Shown: piece by piece, positions 5,985 through 16,060 of the stretch
How the letters are laid out: every line of letters begins with the position of its first letter
Numbering within the stretch: the first letter of the stretch is position 1
Origin: an uncultured Eubacteriales bacterium
Lineage (GTDB): Bacteria; Bacillota; Clostridia; Oscillospirales; QAMX01
Assembly (NCBI GenBank): GCA_905205975.1
Contig: CAJLFQ010000051.1
Location: 1-16,181 of the forward strand
Length of the DNA stretch: 16,181 bases
Reading direction: 5' to 3'
Notes under the pieces: generated by a model
What the model was told of the DNA's origin: nothing
Databases searched by the model: none
The model's input: only the letters and a program-made list of their open reading frames with translations
Position numbers and translations under genes: made by a program

Positions 5985-8900
5985 ATGAAAAAGCGGCTGC
6001 TCAGTTTTCTGCTCATCTTCTGTATGATGCTGTCGGTTCTGCCAACCAACATACTGGCCGTCGGACAGCAGGATGCGCAGGCGCTGTATGCGCAGATGCT
6101 GTCTCTCGGTTTGGTTGACGCCAACGGTCAGCTCATCGAAGACAACACTTTCACCGTTGAAGACGGGACAAAGCTCGGCTCGCTTACAGAGCTGAAGGAT
6201 TGGCTGGCGTCATGCAGTGCCGACGATTTCGACACGCGCATCACCGTGGACGCCACCAACCGCTCCGCGACGGCAGAACAAATTGCCAACGCGCTTTCCA
6301 TTGAATATGACCTGGCTGACATCGTCGCGCAGCTCGATGCGCTGGCGTCGGCCGCTTCGCCCAACGCCGTCCCGGCGCAGGCGAACCCGACGGCCGGTCA
6401 CGATGTGAAACTCGACTGTATCTGCGAATACCAGGATGATCTGCTGATCTTCCAGGTCGGGATCATCGACGGGAGCGGTGCGGATTTCACCGCGGCGCCC
6501 TGCGATATCACGCTTGAAGCGGCGCTTTTCGCGGATTTCCTGACAAGCAGCCGTCTGAATATCTGGCCGGACAACTCCTCCGCGCTCCGCTCCGGCATCG
6601 GCGGCTATAAGACGTTTACCCTTTCAAAGGGCGAAAAATACCTTGAATTTCAGTATGACCTGAACAAAATCCGTGAGAACTTTCTGAAGGTGCTCCGGAA
6701 AGACCTTTGGGACGGCAGCACGGAAATGCTCTTCCAGTGCCGCGTTGTCGGCGGTGCGAAGCTTCAGGCGTTCAGCCGTGTCCTCCGCATTGCGCCGGAG
6801 GCCGAAAGAGACGCCGTTCTGGACGCTTTCACCGGCAATACGCCGGCGCTGAACACCAACGGCAGTTTGCAGCCTTATCGTCTGGCGCTCGTTCAGACGC
6901 AGGGCGGCGGCACCGAAATGACGAAGAAAACCGTAGACGGCAAATCGGTGTTCGCCTTTACGATTTCGGACCTCTATGAAAAAGACAGCTCGCTCGCATG
7001 GACGGCCCTGTATCGGAAGGCGCTTGACTGCGGCGCTGGCAACCCCAGCGACCCCAGAATTGCGCTGTCGCAGGTCACCTTCATCACGAAATCCTATACG
7101 ATTAATCAGACCGGCACGCCGGTTCTGTATTTTGCGGACGACGGCGATGCGCTGCACAAGATGAACCTCGGGTTCAGCGTGGCCAAAAACCGCGCCACCA
7201 AGTCCGATTATGCCAAGGCGGTTGCCGCAGTCTATACGGGCAACTGGTCGTATTCGGCGGACAACAGCCAGATGAAAAAGCTGTACGACAATCTGATCAG
7301 CGGCAGCGTGCAGACGCTGATGTTCCCGACCGTCGAAGTGCCCTTCTACGGAACGCTCAAAGAAATCTGCGAAACAGAATGGTACCTGAGCGCCGACTGG
7401 TGTTCGCCGGAGAACAAGCCGCACGGGTTCTGCCTGCCCGGTCAGTTCTCGCTCGTCGATACCACGGCGCCGACCATCAAATCCATCGAAGTGCCGGACG
7501 TCACCTTCTACCCCGGTGACGAAATTCCGATCACCGTGACCTTCTCTGAACCGGTCATCGGCAACTATGAGCTGGTTTTACAGTCCGGCACCGGCACGGA
7601 TTCGTATATCAACTGTACATACGGCTGGCCTGTCGGCACCATCCAGCGCAGCGGCAGTCAGCTTTCCGCCACCCGCACCTTCTATTATACGGTTCGGGAC
7701 GCCGACAGCACTGCTCTTGAAGTTCTGGGCGTCAAGGGCGGCAGCAGCTGCACCGACGCTTTGGGCAATGCGTTTGTCAACAGCGCAGGCGCTTATCAGG
7801 AATTTCAGGTCACGCTGGCCGAAGACAAGATCGTCAGCGGCCGCCCGCAGGACAGCATCGCTGCCATGTCTGCGGAAACCGACAAAAACGACCCCTGCAA
7901 AGCCACTGTTACCGTTTCTCTGAAAGACAACGCTGCGTTTACACAGCTCTGGGCAAGCTGGGCCAATGCCGAAGAAAAGCCCTTTACCGCTTCCATCGTT
8001 TTGAATCAGGATCCGGGAAACCAGCAGTATCCGCTCACCGTCGTCGAATCTGACGGCAAACTCTCGCTCCAGTGCAGCCTGTCGCTGGCTCCGCTCGCCA
8101 GCGGTACAAAAGACCACACGGCGGAACTGTATCTGGACGGTCAGCTCTACTATGGCGCCTATACCGCCTTCCAGCAGACGGCCGTTGTGAAAGCGCCTGC
8201 CGACGCCTATACCATTTCGGCTGACGCATGGCCCTCCGGGCTGGAAAACACGGTCTATCTTCAGGACGCCGCGCTGGCATCCTTCAGCGCTGTCTCCAAC
8301 AACAAAGCGTTCACCTATGACGGCATCGATCAGCTGTATTGGAAAATCAGCGATGAACGCGTCGCGCAGCTGTACACCACCGGCGACAGCCTTTCCCTTG
8401 CCGATTCCGCAAGCGTCAGCGTCGTCGCCGGTCAGGCCGGAACCGCAGCGCTGAGCCTGTGGGCGAAAAACAACAGCGACGACCCGGCCATGCATTCGCA
8501 GGCGTCGAACGCCATCGTCATCAACGTCAAAGACGGCGGATCGCCGTGTCTGCTCTTCCCGGCAGGCGCCAACACCGTCTATGCCCGCCACCGTGCGGAT
8601 CAGACCGTTTACTTCGCCTCGAACCTTGCAAACCATGAACCGGCCGGCGGAAAAATCGCCGTCCGGCTCGACAACGCCGAAGGTCAGACCGTTTGGACGT
8701 CGGCATGCGCGCGCAATGCGACGTCGCTGAAAATCCCCGGCAGCGTGCTGACGGCCATCTCCACCGGCGACGATCCGGCCTATACGCTGCATCTGTCAGC
8801 CGACGCCGTTGTGGACGGCAAAACCGTCCATTTGGCCACGCAGGCGTCGATCATCGTCCGCTCTCAGCCGGCCGTGATCACGCTCTCCGGTCTGGATGTG

Positions 8901-11900
8901 CCGCAGTTCTTAAGCGGCAGCGCCATCACCTTTGGCTGGCGGATCGAGAACTTTGACCTTGCCGTCAACCCCGATGCCTGCCGGTTCCAGCTGCTGATTG
9001 AAAAGGACGGTCAGACCATCCAGTCGATCACAGACGCCGGAACAAACGTCGAAGGCCAGACCTATGAAGGCACGGTCACCTTTACGCCGGAGACGCCGGA
9101 TGGACTGAAACACTACTATATCATCACGGCAAAAGCCAAAAACAGTGCCGACCCGACATGGAGCACCGCTTCCAGCACCGTCGCCGTCTACAAAGACGGC
9201 TCGCTGAAGCTGATTGTCGGCGGCAAAGACACGGATTCCGTCACGCTCGAAAATCAGGTCACCGGTTCGGAAACCACCACAGATCCGACCATCATCAACT
9301 ACAACGGCGACCGTTTCAGCGGCCTCACCAACGCACAGGCCATCGCCCGCCTCCGCAGCGAGCTGAGCCTGATGGAAACCATCCACATCAACTTTGAAGA
9401 CTATGACTGGAGCCTGCTTCAGGATATGATCCGCTGGCAGACGACAACCGGTCAGGGCGGCGCGATTGAAGATGCGCTGGACAAAGCCGTCTCCATTAAC
9501 TACCGCCGCGGTTCACTGTATGAGCCGCTGGAGAAATTCTCCTACACCAGCTATCTGCCGCAGACGGTCCTGCTGCTCGCAGGCCTCCGCGACGGCACCA
9601 ACATCGTCACGGCAGAGCACCAGTCTGTCGAAGGTCTCAGCGACAGCGTGCGCGTCGACGTCAACCGTCTGGCTGATAAGCTGTATCTCTTCCAGTTTAC
9701 GCCCGCAGTCAAAACCGAAGTTTCCTATGAAGACGGCCTCGGCGTCACGCACACCGTTTTCACCAACGACGACGGTTCGCTCGCGCTCTTTGAGCCGAAC
9801 GGCATTGCCTCAGATCTGCGCGCGGCCTGCCTTGACAACAACACCTCTTACCGCGGCACCTTCTCGAAACTCGCCCTCAAGAGCGGCGAAGGCAACGGCG
9901 CCAAAGGCGAGCTCTATCCGATCAACGTGTTCTCCCTGCGTCTGGCCGCCGTGGCACAGGTCAAGCTGCTGAAGCCGGACGGCACCGCGCTGGCCAACAC
10001 GGAAGTCATCCTGCGCGGCGGCGTCTACCGCAACCGTCATCTGGCGGCAAACCGCGACGACGCCTACTGCACCGGCGCACGGTTTGCCCGCGCCGCCGGT
10101 CAGGCCGCTGCTTTGGACGGCAAAACGGATCACACCTTCGTCACCGATGAAAACGGCGTGCTGACCGTTCACATGGATTTGGAACAGTTCATCACGGCGA
10201 ATGACCCCGACCCGGTCGGCGTCGGCGACGCGCTGCAATTCATCTTTGAGCTGCGCTTCGCAGACAACCGCTATCAGCCTGAGCTGGTCACCGTCAACGG
10301 CAGTCTGACCGAACGGGATGCCATGCGCTCCGGCGAAAACATCGTGACGTTCATTCAGGCGGGCACGATGAAGCCGTTCATCGCCGTTCAAACCGTCGAC
10401 TATTTCACCAACCGCAAGATCAACGTCCGCTTCCACACCGGCGTTGTCGGCCCGAGCAGCAACTATCCGGAAGTCCTGCTGGAAAGCACCGTGATGCTCT
10501 GGGGGCTCTCGGATGTCTCGCTGACGGATACCGGGTACCGCATGGATCTGCGTTCGCAGGAAAATGCGGTCGTTATGCCCGGCCAGTCCTGCCAGACGGT
10601 GCAGGATTCCTCGTATCCCTTCTCCTCCGTTCCGCTCATCGTGAATACGGCTGTACTCGATGCAGACAGCTTCTTCTTCTACACCGCCAACCGCAGGACG
10701 GCGATGGAAGCCGCTTTGTACCGTGCGGACGGCAGCCTGAACCGCACCTTGGCTTTGCCGTTCGGGCTTGTCGATATGAACGCGCTGGAAAAGGTGGAAG
10801 ATTCGCCTTCTCTGCTCTCGCTGATGGCCAACCTCGCCATTTACGGCCGGGTAAACGGCGCCGATACGAAATATGACCTCGTCAACACGGTTTCCGACGG
10901 CATTTTCAACGACGCCCTCAGCTTCATCGCCGACATGGGTGCGGAAGCCGGGCTGGTGAAAGCCATCCTGATGCCGACGGAAGACCCGACCCGTTATCAG
11001 GGCTATTTCTGGACGGGGCTTAACACCACCAAACTCGAAGACCTGAACTATGACGACCACGGCATTTCGCTGGAACCGTCTTACATCGGGCAGGACTATG
11101 ACAGCCTCCTCGGTCAGGTCAACGATACCTTCACGCTCAGCGACTTCCAGGCCATGGCCGACGGTTCGTACTTTGACGACCGCAGCAACCTGTATGCAGC
11201 CGCCAGCGGCGCCATCGGCGCGCCGATCATGCTGATCCTGGAAGGCTGGATGAACACGGAAATCCGCTACAACTTCGACGAAGGCCGTTGGGACGTTCTG
11301 ATGACCGGCGGCGGCTTTACGGCCGGCGGACAGCTTGAATATGAGCACACGTTCAACATCAAGCCGCTCGGCATCCCGCTGACCGCCAGCTTCAAGGTTC
11401 GCGGCGGTCTGACCGTCAACTTTGAAGCGGCTGTCCGCTATGCCGAACAGCTCGGCCTCGAATGGAACGACGACACGGCCGACGCCGTGAACGACTATCT
11501 GACGGCGCTGCGCATCAACGCCTACTTTGAATTCTTTGGCGGGCTTGGGCACGACAAAGGCTTCACCGCGAAGATCGGCGTCTTCGGCAGCATCGAAATC
11601 AACAACGAAAACCGCTTCCTGACGCGCAAATACCTGAAAAACCCGGACGAACGCGATCTGAAGGGCCAATATCTCCAGCTCGACGGCGAAGCCGGCCTGC
11701 GCGCTGCGCTCGGCGTCGGCCCGCTGGTCACGGAAATCACGCTGATCTCCCTCGGCTTCAGCACCAACTGGCGCTTCAACGACTGGAACACGATCTATGA
11801 CTACTGGAACGAAGCGTCCAGCGGTCTCGGCTCCACCGGCTGGATGGAAGGCCAGCCGGGCGGTCAGTCGGCGGATGGCCAGATGCGTGTGGCGCTGCTC

Positions 11901-14900
11901 GGCGGGAACACGCCGGTCGCCTTCTCCAACGTCGTCAAGCTGCAAAGCCGCGACTATCTGGTAGCCTCGAACCGCGCATGGCTCGGCGAAAGCGTCCAGA
12001 TGCTTTCCAACGGCCGCACAGCGGATGCCATGCTGAAACTGCTCGAAAACGCATACCCCTTCACGAACCCGCTCATCTCGAACGACGGCGCCATGATGGT
12101 CTACCTTTCCGACGGCAACAGCGTTGACGTCGCCGATACGAAGGTTCACTTCACGCTTTCAAACGGCGAAATGTTCCCGAAAGGCTCTGCCATCCCGGAC
12201 GGCGCCGACGGCTTCTCCGGTTACGGCGACAGCTCGCTGGCCTTTGCCGGTTCCGCCGCATTTGCAGGCGCAGCATGGCTGCGCGAAGCCGCGACGCTCG
12301 GTCTGAAAGCCGGTACGCCGCTGGATGAAGCACAGCAGGCGGCTCTGCTCGGCGGTCTGGAAGTCATGGCGTCGATCTGGAACGGTCAGTCCTGGGAGAC
12401 GACCCGTTTGACCGACAACGCCTCGCAGGAAGTTTCCCCCGTCATCGCCGTCAGCGAAAACGGCACAGCCATTGCGGCATGGCGCTCGGTTCAGACAGCC
12501 GACAGCCTGTTCACCTTTGAGCAGGAACGCATCCTCTACCGCATTTATGACGGCACGCGCTGGGGCGATGAAACCTATACGCTCTACAACGGCAGCAGCG
12601 GCAGCGTCTCCGGTCTCGCAGCTGAAATGCTCAGCGACGGAACGGCATCCATCGCCTATGCCATGGACGGCGAAATCTACTATGGGCTGATCGACACGGC
12701 CGCAGCCGCGCCGGAAGACAGCGCCAAGATCATCCGCGCAACAACGGGCAGCGATCTGAACGAAGATCCGCAGCTGACCGCCGTGGGCGGCGAATTCGTC
12801 CTCGCATGGCACAGCGTCCAGAGCCGTTCCGGCGCCCAGCAGCACGACGTCGGTCTGCGCGTCTACGACCGCGCCGGTTCGCCCCGCTCCGACTTCCCGG
12901 AATCGCTCAGCAATCTGGTCAGCACCGCTTCGTTTGACGGGCAGTTCGCCCTTGTCAAAGGCGCATCTTCGCTGGATGCGCTCTCCATCCTGTGGAATGA
13001 CTCCGGCGCAGGCGATGCAGACAACGACATCCTGCGCGGCGTCAAATTCGGCCGCTATAACGGTCAGTACGGCGCTTCGGCTCCCATGGAAATCGCCGTG
13101 ATGCCGTCGCGCACGGGGCTCGATCACGTCGACGCGTGCACCGTCAGCCCGGACGGCACGGCCATCTCCGCCGTTCTGCTCGGCACGACTTACAGTGCAG
13201 ACCAGTTTGACGAGGTCAGCTTCTCGTATGAATACGTCGATGCCGACGGCAAGACGCAGGTACACAGCGGCACCGGACGCCTGCCGAAAGAAACCGTCAA
13301 CCTCTATCAGACGGCAGCTGCTTACGAAGACGCCGTCGGCGTCAGCAGCACGTTTGTCGACTTCTCCTCGCTGGCTGCAAACGCATGGCTGCCGGTTACC
13401 TTCACGGTGACCAACGAAGGCTTCCGCACGATGGAATCGGTCTCCATTCAGCTCGATGGCGCAGCTGCGCAGACGTTCTCCGGACTCTCCATCCTGCCCG
13501 GCCAGTCGGCCACGTTTGCCGTCGTCACGAAAACCGGCGAAACCATCGAAGACCTTTCCTACACGGTTTCTACCGGATTCGCCAACGGCGGAACGCAGCA
13601 AACCACCGGCACGGTCTATCTGGATTATCCGGATGCAGGCATTTCCGGCATCCGTGTCACCAAGGAGCAGGACGGTCTGCGGACCTTCCTCGCGGCGCTC
13701 TATAACCAGTCGGCTGTTTCGCTCAGCAAAGCAGGCCGCCGCGTGGTGCTGGGCGTTTATTCCGACCCCGAATGCCAGACCCCGGTGAACGGCGTCTACT
13801 TCGCCAACGGCGTCAAGGATACCGCTTATGAAGTGGTTCTGACCGCCGATGCGCTGACCGCCATGGACGGCGCGGGCTATGCGCAGGAAATCACGTTTGA
13901 CATCGGCGCCTATGTCCGTGACGCCGGTCTGACCGAAATTCCAAGCGCCGGTGTGACGCTCTTCACAAAGGTTCGCATCGAAACGCTTTCCGACGGCGCA
14001 TGGATCACGCTGCCGGAAGCCGACAATCTGAACAACCAGCAGACGATCACGTTTGACAGCCTGCTTGCCCGGAACGACGGTCTCCCGGCGACCCTCTCGG
14101 TCGAGCTGGAAAACAACGGCACCGCTTCCAGCGCCGTCGTCACCATCCAGAACAACTCGCTCGCAGCCTGTTCCAGCGGCAATCTGACCGCCGCGCTGCT
14201 CGATGCGGACGGCAGACTGCTGGAAGCCAAGCGTATCAACAGCCTCCCGCTCAGCGGCGAAGCGAGAGAAGAGATTCCGCTCAGCTTCTCGAAGGCGGGC
14301 AGCCGCGTCGTACTCCGGTACGGCGGTGCACTGTCTGACGACAATACAAACGCCAAAGCCGCCAGCATTACGCTGGATGCGATGCCGCTGACGCTCGCCA
14401 GCTTCGACGAATCGAACCATGCGTCGCTGTCCTCCGTCCCGTCCGGCTCCTATCTGCTGACGGTCACGCCGGAGCATCCGGAAGCGACGATCGCCATCAA
14501 CGGCAAGGATGTCCCGACCGGCATGGTCAGCATTCCGATTGCCACCACCAACGCGCACATCACCATCGTCATCACGGCGCCGGACGGCAAGACCACCTGC
14601 ACATACACGATTGATCTGAACGTGGATGCGCCCGTCTACGAAAACAACCACCTCCTGCGCTTTGCTGTCAACGGCGGCAAGCAGATGCTTTCGCTGCTCT
14701 TCCCGGTCGATTCAACCGTTGATCTGACGGCGTACAAACCGCAGCGCAGCGGATACTACTTCACCGGCTGGTTCCGCGATGCCGCGCTGACGGAAGCCGT
14801 CACCGCTGTCAAGATGACCGCCGACACCACAGTTTACGCTGGATGGATCGCCGACTTTGAAGACGTCGGCACCGGCGACTGGTTCTATCCGGACGTCATG

Positions 14901-15392
14901 TACGTCTATGCAAACGGCCTGATGCTCGGCACGGGCGGCAATCGCTTCAACCCGCACGGCACGGCGACGCGTGCAATGATGGCCACCGTCCTTTGGCGGA
15001 TGGCCGGCAGCCCGGCGCCGAAAACGCAGGCGTCGTTCACGGATACGGCCGCAGGGCAATGGTACTCCGACGCCGTTGCATGGACGGCCGAAAACGGGAT
15101 TTTCGGCGGCTACGGCAACGGCAAGTTCGGTACGAACGACCCGATTACGCGTGAACAGCTTGCGACCATCCTCTATCGCTTCGCGGCATACTGCGGCGAC
15201 GATATGTCCGCCTCCGGCGATCTGACCCACTTCCCCGATGCCAACCGCATTTCCACCTTTGCAAAACAGGCGATGCATTGGGCCGTCGGCGCCGGTCTAA
15301 TCAACGGCAAGGGCGACGGTTCTCTTGACCCGCTGGGCACCGCTTCCCGTGCGGAAATTGCGGCACTGCTCCACCGGTTCTGCGAGAAATAA
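5985..15392 (+). CDS. Giant secreted surface protein with three C-terminal SLH domains (3135 aa)
   Basis: One uninterrupted frame. A signal peptide (1-25, KKR then a hydrophobic core, cut after ILA) starts it. By eye the order is: a helical start (26-115); an unassigned module (135-485); an Ig-like domain opening with DTTAPTIKSIEVPD (about 492-615); further Ig/Big-like beta modules (about 740-1060); a long unassigned middle (1075-1755); an amphipathic beta-rich stretch (1757-1935); propeller-like blades (about 2028-2400, such as MASIWNGQSWETTRLTDNA); CARDB-like beta-sandwiches (2456-2800); a cadherin-like beta-sandwich (2806-2882); an InlB/List-Bact repeat ending GYYFTGWF...TVYAGW (2886-2955); and three SLH domains from about 2958, 3017 and 3080 with TRAM, TREQ and SRAE motifs. 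SLH domains hold proteins to secondary wall polymer, so it coats the cell surface. There is no LPxTG. An AGGA ribosome site (5974-5977) precedes the ATG. Ligand or enzyme role unknown. Confidence 0.93.
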   Translation: MKKRLLSFLLIFCMMLSVLPTNILAVGQQDAQALYAQMLSLGLVDANGQLIEDNTFTVEDGTKLGSLTELKDWLASCSADDFDTRITVDATNRSATAEQIANALSIEYDLADIVAQLDALASAASPNAVPAQANPTAGHDVKLDCICEYQDDLLIFQVGIIDGSGADFTAAPCDITLEAALFADFLTSSRLNIWPDNSSALRSGIGGYKTFTLSKGEKYLEFQYDLNKIRENFLKVLRKDLWDGSTEMLFQCRVVGGAKLQAFSRVLRIAPEAERDAVLDAFTGNTPALNTNGSLQPYRLALVQTQGGGTEMTKKTVDGKSVFAFTISDLYEKDSSLAWTALYRKALDCGAGNPSDPRIALSQVTFITKSYTINQTGTPVLYFADDGDALHKMNLGFSVAKNRATKSDYAKAVAAVYTGNWSYSADNSQMKKLYDNLISGSVQTLMFPTVEVPFYGTLKEICETEWYLSADWCSPENKPHGFCLPGQFSLVDTTAPTIKSIEVPDVTFYPGDEIPITVTFSEPVIGNYELVLQSGTGTDSYINCTYGWPVGTIQRSGSQLSATRTFYYTVRDADSTALEVLGVKGGSSCTDALGNAFVNSAGAYQEFQVTLAEDKIVSGRPQDSIAAMSAETDKNDPCKATVTVSLKDNAAFTQLWASWANAEEKPFTASIVLNQDPGNQQYPLTVVESDGKLSLQCSLSLAPLASGTKDHTAELYLDGQLYYGAYTAFQQTAVVKAPADAYTISADAWPSGLENTVYLQDAALASFSAVSNNKAFTYDGIDQLYWKISDERVAQLYTTGDSLSLADSASVSVVAGQAGTAALSLWAKNNSDDPAMHSQASNAIVINVKDGGSPCLLFPAGANTVYARHRADQTVYFASNLANHEPAGGKIAVRLDNAEGQTVWTSACARNATSLKIPGSVLTAISTGDDPAYTLHLSADAVVDGKTVHLATQASIIVRSQPAVITLSGLDVPQFLSGSAITFGWRIENFDLAVNPDACRFQLLIEKDGQTIQSITDAGTNVEGQTYEGTVTFTPETPDGLKHYYIITAKAKNSADPTWSTASSTVAVYKDGSLKLIVGGKDTDSVTLENQVTGSETTTDPTIINYNGDRFSGLTNAQAIARLRSELSLMETIHINFEDYDWSLLQDMIRWQTTTGQGGAIEDALDKAVSINYRRGSLYEPLEKFSYTSYLPQTVLLLAGLRDGTNIVTAEHQSVEGLSDSVRVDVNRLADKLYLFQFTPAVKTEVSYEDGLGVTHTVFTNDDGSLALFEPNGIASDLRAACLDNNTSYRGTFSKLALKSGEGNGAKGELYPINVFSLRLAAVAQVKLLKPDGTALANTEVILRGGVYRNRHLAANRDDAYCTGARFARAAGQAAALDGKTDHTFVTDENGVLTVHMDLEQFITANDPDPVGVGDALQFIFELRFADNRYQPELVTVNGSLTERDAMRSGENIVTFIQAGTMKPFIAVQTVDYFTNRKINVRFHTGVVGPSSNYPEVLLESTVMLWGLSDVSLTDTGYRMDLRSQENAVVMPGQSCQTVQDSSYPFSSVPLIVNTAVLDADSFFFYTANRRTAMEAALYRADGSLNRTLALPFGLVDMNALEKVEDSPSLLSLMANLAIYGRVNGADTKYDLVNTVSDGIFNDALSFIADMGAEAGLVKAILMPTEDPTRYQGYFWTGLNTTKLEDLNYDDHGISLEPSYIGQDYDSLLGQVNDTFTLSDFQAMADGSYFDDRSNLYAAASGAIGAPIMLILEGWMNTEIRYNFDEGRWDVLMTGGGFTAGGQLEYEHTFNIKPLGIPLTASFKVRGGLTVNFEAAVRYAEQLGLEWNDDTADAVNDYLTALRINAYFEFFGGLGHDKGFTAKIGVFGSIEINNENRFLTRKYLKNPDERDLKGQYLQLDGEAGLRAALGVGPLVTEITLISLGFSTNWRFNDWNTIYDYWNEASSGLGSTGWMEGQPGGQSADGQMRVALLGGNTPVAFSNVVKLQSRDYLVASNRAWLGESVQMLSNGRTADAMLKLLENAYPFTNPLISNDGAMMVYLSDGNSVDVADTKVHFTLSNGEMFPKGSAIPDGADGFSGYGDSSLAFAGSAAFAGAAWLREAATLGLKAGTPLDEAQQAALLGGLEVMASIWNGQSWETTRLTDNASQEVSPVIAVSENGTAIAAWRSVQTADSLFTFEQERILYRIYDGTRWGDETYTLYNGSSGSVSGLAAEMLSDGTASIAYAMDGEIYYGLIDTAAAAPEDSAKIIRATTGSDLNEDPQLTAVGGEFVLAWHSVQSRSGAQQHDVGLRVYDRAGSPRSDFPESLSNLVSTASFDGQFALVKGASSLDALSILWNDSGAGDADNDILRGVKFGRYNGQYGASAPMEIAVMPSRTGLDHVDACTVSPDGTAISAVLLGTTYSADQFDEVSFSYEYVDADGKTQVHSGTGRLPKETVNLYQTAAAYEDAVGVSSTFVDFSSLAANAWLPVTFTVTNEGFRTMESVSIQLDGAAAQTFSGLSILPGQSATFAVVTKTGETIEDLSYTVSTGFANGGTQQTTGTVYLDYPDAGISGIRVTKEQDGLRTFLAALYNQSAVSLSKAGRRVVLGVYSDPECQTPVNGVYFANGVKDTAYEVVLTADALTAMDGAGYAQEITFDIGAYVRDAGLTEIPSAGVTLFTKVRIETLSDGAWITLPEADNLNNQQTITFDSLLARNDGLPATLSVELENNGTASSAVVTIQNNSLAACSSGNLTAALLDADGRLLEAKRINSLPLSGEAREEIPLSFSKAGSRVVLRYGGALSDDNTNAKAASITLDAMPLTLASFDESNHASLSSVPSGSYLLTVTPEHPEATIAINGKDVPTGMVSIPIATTNAHITIVITAPDGKTTCTYTIDLNVDAPVYENNHLLRFAVNGGKQMLSLLFPVDSTVDLTAYKPQRSGYYFTGWFRDAALTEAVTAVKMTADTTVYAGWIADFEDVGTGDWFYPDVMYVYANGLMLGTGGNRFNPHGTATRAMMATVLWRMAGSPAPKTQASFTDTAAGQWYSDAVAWTAENGIFGGYGNGKFGTNDPITREQLATILYRFAAYCGDDMSASGDLTHFPDANRISTFAKQAMHWAVGAGLINGKGDGSLDPLGTASRAEIAALLHRFCEK

Positions 15393-15418
15393 CCCGCTTC
15401 AGGCACAAATGCACCTTG

Positions 15419-15463
15419 AAAGCCCCGGACAGATTCTTTTGAAGAATCTGTCCGGGGCTTTTT
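15419..15463 (+). terminator. Strong terminator after the giant surface-protein gene
   Basis: A perfect 18-base-pair stem (15421-15438 with 15442-15459) closes on a TTG loop and is followed by a T run to 15463. Two As before the stem can pair with the first Ts. The gap from 15464 to 15616 holds no other supported feature. Confidence 0.95.
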
Positions 15464-15616
15464 CTTGCCTGCGTTTTCCACGATTTCAACCGGTTTGACC
15501 GCCGTCTGCCGTGCTTTCTGATATGCTTTCCCGTTATGAACCCCATTCCATTTTATCATCGATAGATTTGCACGTTCTGTATTGGAAAATCTAAACTACT
15601 GAGTATCATTCTGGGC

Positions 15617-16009
15617 ATGATCGCTGCGGACGGGCCTTTGTACCACGCCAGCGCGCCGCTCAGCGTTTATGTTTCCATGTTCTGCCACGGCAGCATCTAT
15701 CTGCTCGGGTTTGTGACCATCGGAACCTGCGTATGCGATATGCACGACAAAGGCAAGCTGGCTTTGGGCGTGGCATGGGTCGCCATCCGTGCCGCTTTGC
15801 TCCGGCCGTTTGTCCCCGGCGGGCGCTTCCTGATCTACACGCTGCTCGACGGCGTCTGTGTCAAGCAGGTGGTTCCGCAGGTTTTCTGGCGGTGGGCGCT
15901 GCCCGTCTACTACGCCGCCGTCCTGCTGCTGGTCTGGTTCACCATTCTGGGCTTCTTCCGCCGCAGCCGGAAACAGTATCAGAAGTTTGCCGGCGCAGCA
16001 GCGGTTTGA
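15617..16009 (+). CDS. Short hypothetical membrane protein, possibly a 5'-truncated remnant
   Basis: A 130-residue open frame with about three hydrophobic helices, roughly 18-40 (VYVSMFCHGSIYLLGFVTIG), 46-60 and 97-115, and a basic C-tail (FFRRSRKQYQKF). I do not recognise a family with confidence; the aromatic/His-Gly helix vaguely recalls the C-terminal half of YwaF/TMEM164-like proteins. The ATG at 15617 has no ribosome site. The frame stays open back to 15566, just after a stop, and those upstream codons are also hydrophobic (KSKLLSIILGM), as if the protein once began earlier. Only a weak promoter-like pair (TTGCAC 15568, TAAACT 15592) lies in front. A perfect terminator follows at 16061. 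This could be the tail of a deleted gene or a short gene with a non-canonical start. Confidence 0.5.
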   Translation: MIAADGPLYHASAPLSVYVSMFCHGSIYLLGFVTIGTCVCDMHDKGKLALGVAWVAIRAALLRPFVPGGRFLIYTLLDGVCVKQVVPQVFWRWALPVYYAAVLLLVWFTILGFFRRSRKQYQKFAGAAAV

Positions 16010-16060
16010 GCGCACCGTTCCAAGCTTTCGGCTGTATCTGATTTTCTCTTCCTCTCAAGC

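Noticed and set aside
12159..14651. Long - strand open frame (830 codons) inside the giant gene, and a similar one of 779 codons at 9810-12149
   Set aside because: Both are mirror frames of a GC-rich coding sequence. They have Arg/Gly/Val/Gln/His-rich low-information composition, no ribosome site, and cover a convincing + strand protein with recognisable domains.
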